DNA of 5,478 nucleotides, taken from the NCBI GenBank assembly GCA_024226105.1, contig JAAELZ010000721.1:1-5478 (forward strand), read 5' to 3'. The notes below the pieces were generated by a model that was not told the DNA's origin, did no database searches, and saw nothing but the letters and a program-made list of their open reading frames with translations. Positions 4,407-5,478 of the stretch are shown here, in pieces. A program made the translations under genes and the position numbers. Position 1 is the first letter of the stretch. Each line of letters begins with the position of its first letter. This DNA is from Pseudomonadota bacterium (GTDB lineage: Bacteria; Pseudomonadota; Gammaproteobacteria; Arenicellales; Poriferihabitantaceae).

Positions 4407-5317
4407 CGACGCATAAACTGGCCCTTGATATGGGCCTGATTTACGCCTTTGGTGCCGCCCTGCTGTTTTCATTCAAGCCGGTGCTGGTCAAACTGATTTA
4501 CGTCTATGAGCTGGACACCATCACCCTGCTGGCCTGGCGCATGCTGATCTCAGCCCCCATTTACGCGGTTATTGGCCTGATACTGCTTTCACGCAACCGC
4601 CAAAGCGGAAAGAAACTGGAAAAGCGCTGGGTTGGAAAAGCCCTGCTGATTGGCCTGGTTGGATACTATCTTGCTGCATTGTTTGATCTACTCGGCCTGC
4701 AAACCATCACCGCACAGCTGGAAAGGCTGATATTGTTCAGCTACCCCACCTGGGTTGCGGTATTCACCTGGCTTTTACTGAAAAAGCCGATGGAAAAGAA
4801 AATACTGCTCGCACTGGGTTTATCCTATATCGGTATTGCGGTTATTTTTGTCAGCGACTGGCAGCAACTCGGCGATGACGTTATCGGCGGTGCCCTGTGG
4901 GTCTTGCTCGCGGCCCTGTCTTTTTCTCTGTACGTGGTGCTCAGCAAACCGATCATCGATCAAATCGGCGCCAAAGAGTTTACCGTCATCGCAATGATTT
5001 CAAGCAGCCTGATTACACTGGTGCACTTTTTTGTGGTGCAAAGCCCCCAGGCACTTTACATTTCCCTGCCCGCTTTTAAGCTGATTGTGTTAATGGCTAT
5101 TGTTACAACCGTCCTGCCCACGTTCATGCTCGCCGCCGCCATCTCGCACCTGGGCCCGTCCAAAACGGCGATTACCGGAACCCTCGGGCCCGCCATGACG
5201 TCGCTGTTCGCGGTTATGCTTCTGGATGAATACTTCGGCTGGCCACAGGCCATCGGGCTGGCGCTGGTGATTGCTGCGATTGGTGTGATGCAATATAAAC
5301 CCAGGGCGACGATTTAG
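4403..5317 (+). CDS. EamA/DMT-family membrane transporter
   Basis: This is a drug/metabolite transporter superfamily permease of the inner membrane; family members export or import amino acids, metabolites or drugs, and the substrate cannot be read from the sequence. The 304-aa product has about ten membrane segments in two EamA repeats (about 11-151 and 161-297). Each repeat ends in the typical pattern: ERLILFSYPTWVAVFTWLLL with KKPM in the first, and GPSKTAITGTLGPAMTSLFA then LLDE in the second. The conserved acidic residue after the fourth helix of the second half is present. I took TTG at 4403, which overlaps the sixA stop as TTGA and has GGGAG (4394-4398) 4 nt upstream. An ATG at 4430 (MGLIYAF) starts right at the first helix and is the alternative, but it lacks a ribosome binding site. 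Very likely cotranscribed with sixA; no functional link between them is evident. Confidence 0.9.
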   Translation: MTTHKLALDMGLIYAFGAALLFSFKPVLVKLIYVYELDTITLLAWRMLISAPIYAVIGLILLSRNRQSGKKLEKRWVGKALLIGLVGYYLAALFDLLGLQTITAQLERLILFSYPTWVAVFTWLLLKKPMEKKILLALGLSYIGIAVIFVSDWQQLGDDVIGGALWVLLAALSFSLYVVLSKPIIDQIGAKEFTVIAMISSSLITLVHFFVVQSPQALYISLPAFKLIVLMAIVTTVLPTFMLAAAISHLGPSKTAITGTLGPAMTSLFAVMLLDEYFGWPQAIGLALVIAAIGVMQYKPRATI

Positions 5318-5346
5318 TTCCTGAAACACGAGCCGGGATTCCCCCT

Positions 5347-5387
5347 AAAAGCTCCCCTCTTTGAAAAAGAGGGGCTGGGGGAGATTT
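5347..5387. repeat. C-rich/G-rich palindromic repeat, copy 1
   Basis: CCCCTCTTT (5354-5362) and AAAGAGGGG (5366-5374) form a perfect 9-bp stem with a GAA loop, followed by CTGGGGGAGATTT. A further CCCCC (5341-5345) could pair with GGGGG (5377-5381). It lies 30 bp after the transporter stop and could stall or protect the transcript end, but there is no T-tract for standard termination. It is an inverted copy of the element at 5437-5475. Confidence 0.7.
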
Positions 5388-5436
5388 GCGAAAATCAAAT
5401 ATGATCTTCATCTATCGATTACTGGAACATAAAAGC

Positions 5437-5475
5437 AAATCCCCCTCTATCCCCCTTTGCTAAAGGGGGAGGTTT
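5437..5475. repeat. C-rich/G-rich palindromic repeat, copy 2, inverted
   Basis: CCCCCTTT (5451-5458) and AAAGGGGG (5462-5469) form an 8-bp stem with a GCT loop. Read on the minus strand the whole unit matches copy 1: a leading AAA, CTCCCC, stem-loop, then a GGGGG block and ATTT. The two copies face each other across 49 bp, the layout of a REP pair or of a small inverted-repeat mobile element. The window ends 3 bp later, so more copies may follow. Confidence 0.7.
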
Positions 5476-5478
5476 CTA

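Overview
The window looks like a stretch of chromosome from a gammaproteobacterium of moderate GC content. The divergent smpB / ratA pair is the E. coli-type arrangement, and the SmpB and RatA proteins read like gammaproteobacterial members of their families. I cannot name a genus. No phage, transposase, CRISPR array, tRNA or rRNA gene is visible.

Left part (1-1064): smpB (minus strand, tmRNA partner) and ratA (plus strand, START/COQ10-like) diverge from a 110-bp gap. Their predicted promoters overlap and share one AT-rich -10 core. The ratB (RnfH-family) gene that usually follows ratA is absent. A minus-strand gene instead ends 15 bp after ratA.

Middle part (1065-2727): this is the most unusual section. 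A 448-aa SARP-like regulator (OmpR-type winged helix plus BTAD) carries a short, degenerate ATPase-like tail that ends where the rest of the ATPase would continue. Divergent from it is a 59-aa gene with a strong ribosome binding site, encoding a membrane-anchored or exported peptide. Its promoter contains two perfectly tandem 11-bp direct repeats just upstream of the -10. That is the geometry known for SARP operators, so I propose a two-gene regulator/peptide module.

Hsp20 part (2728-3451): a small heat-shock protein gene has a sigma70-like promoter with an inverted repeat over its -35. Its leader can fold into one 60-nt imperfect hairpin that buries the Shine-Dalgarno sequence. This is a strong RNA-thermometer candidate. 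A textbook intrinsic terminator closes the gene.

Right part (3452-5478): about 450 bp with no confident gene hold an inverted-repeat element of the GTCAT-CCCGCG type, an extra arm of it, a hairpin and a possible small ORF overlapping the next gene. Then sixA (phosphohistidine phosphatase family) and an EamA/DMT transporter gene overlap by 4 bp and probably form an operon. The window ends in two inverted copies of a C-rich/G-rich palindromic repeat.
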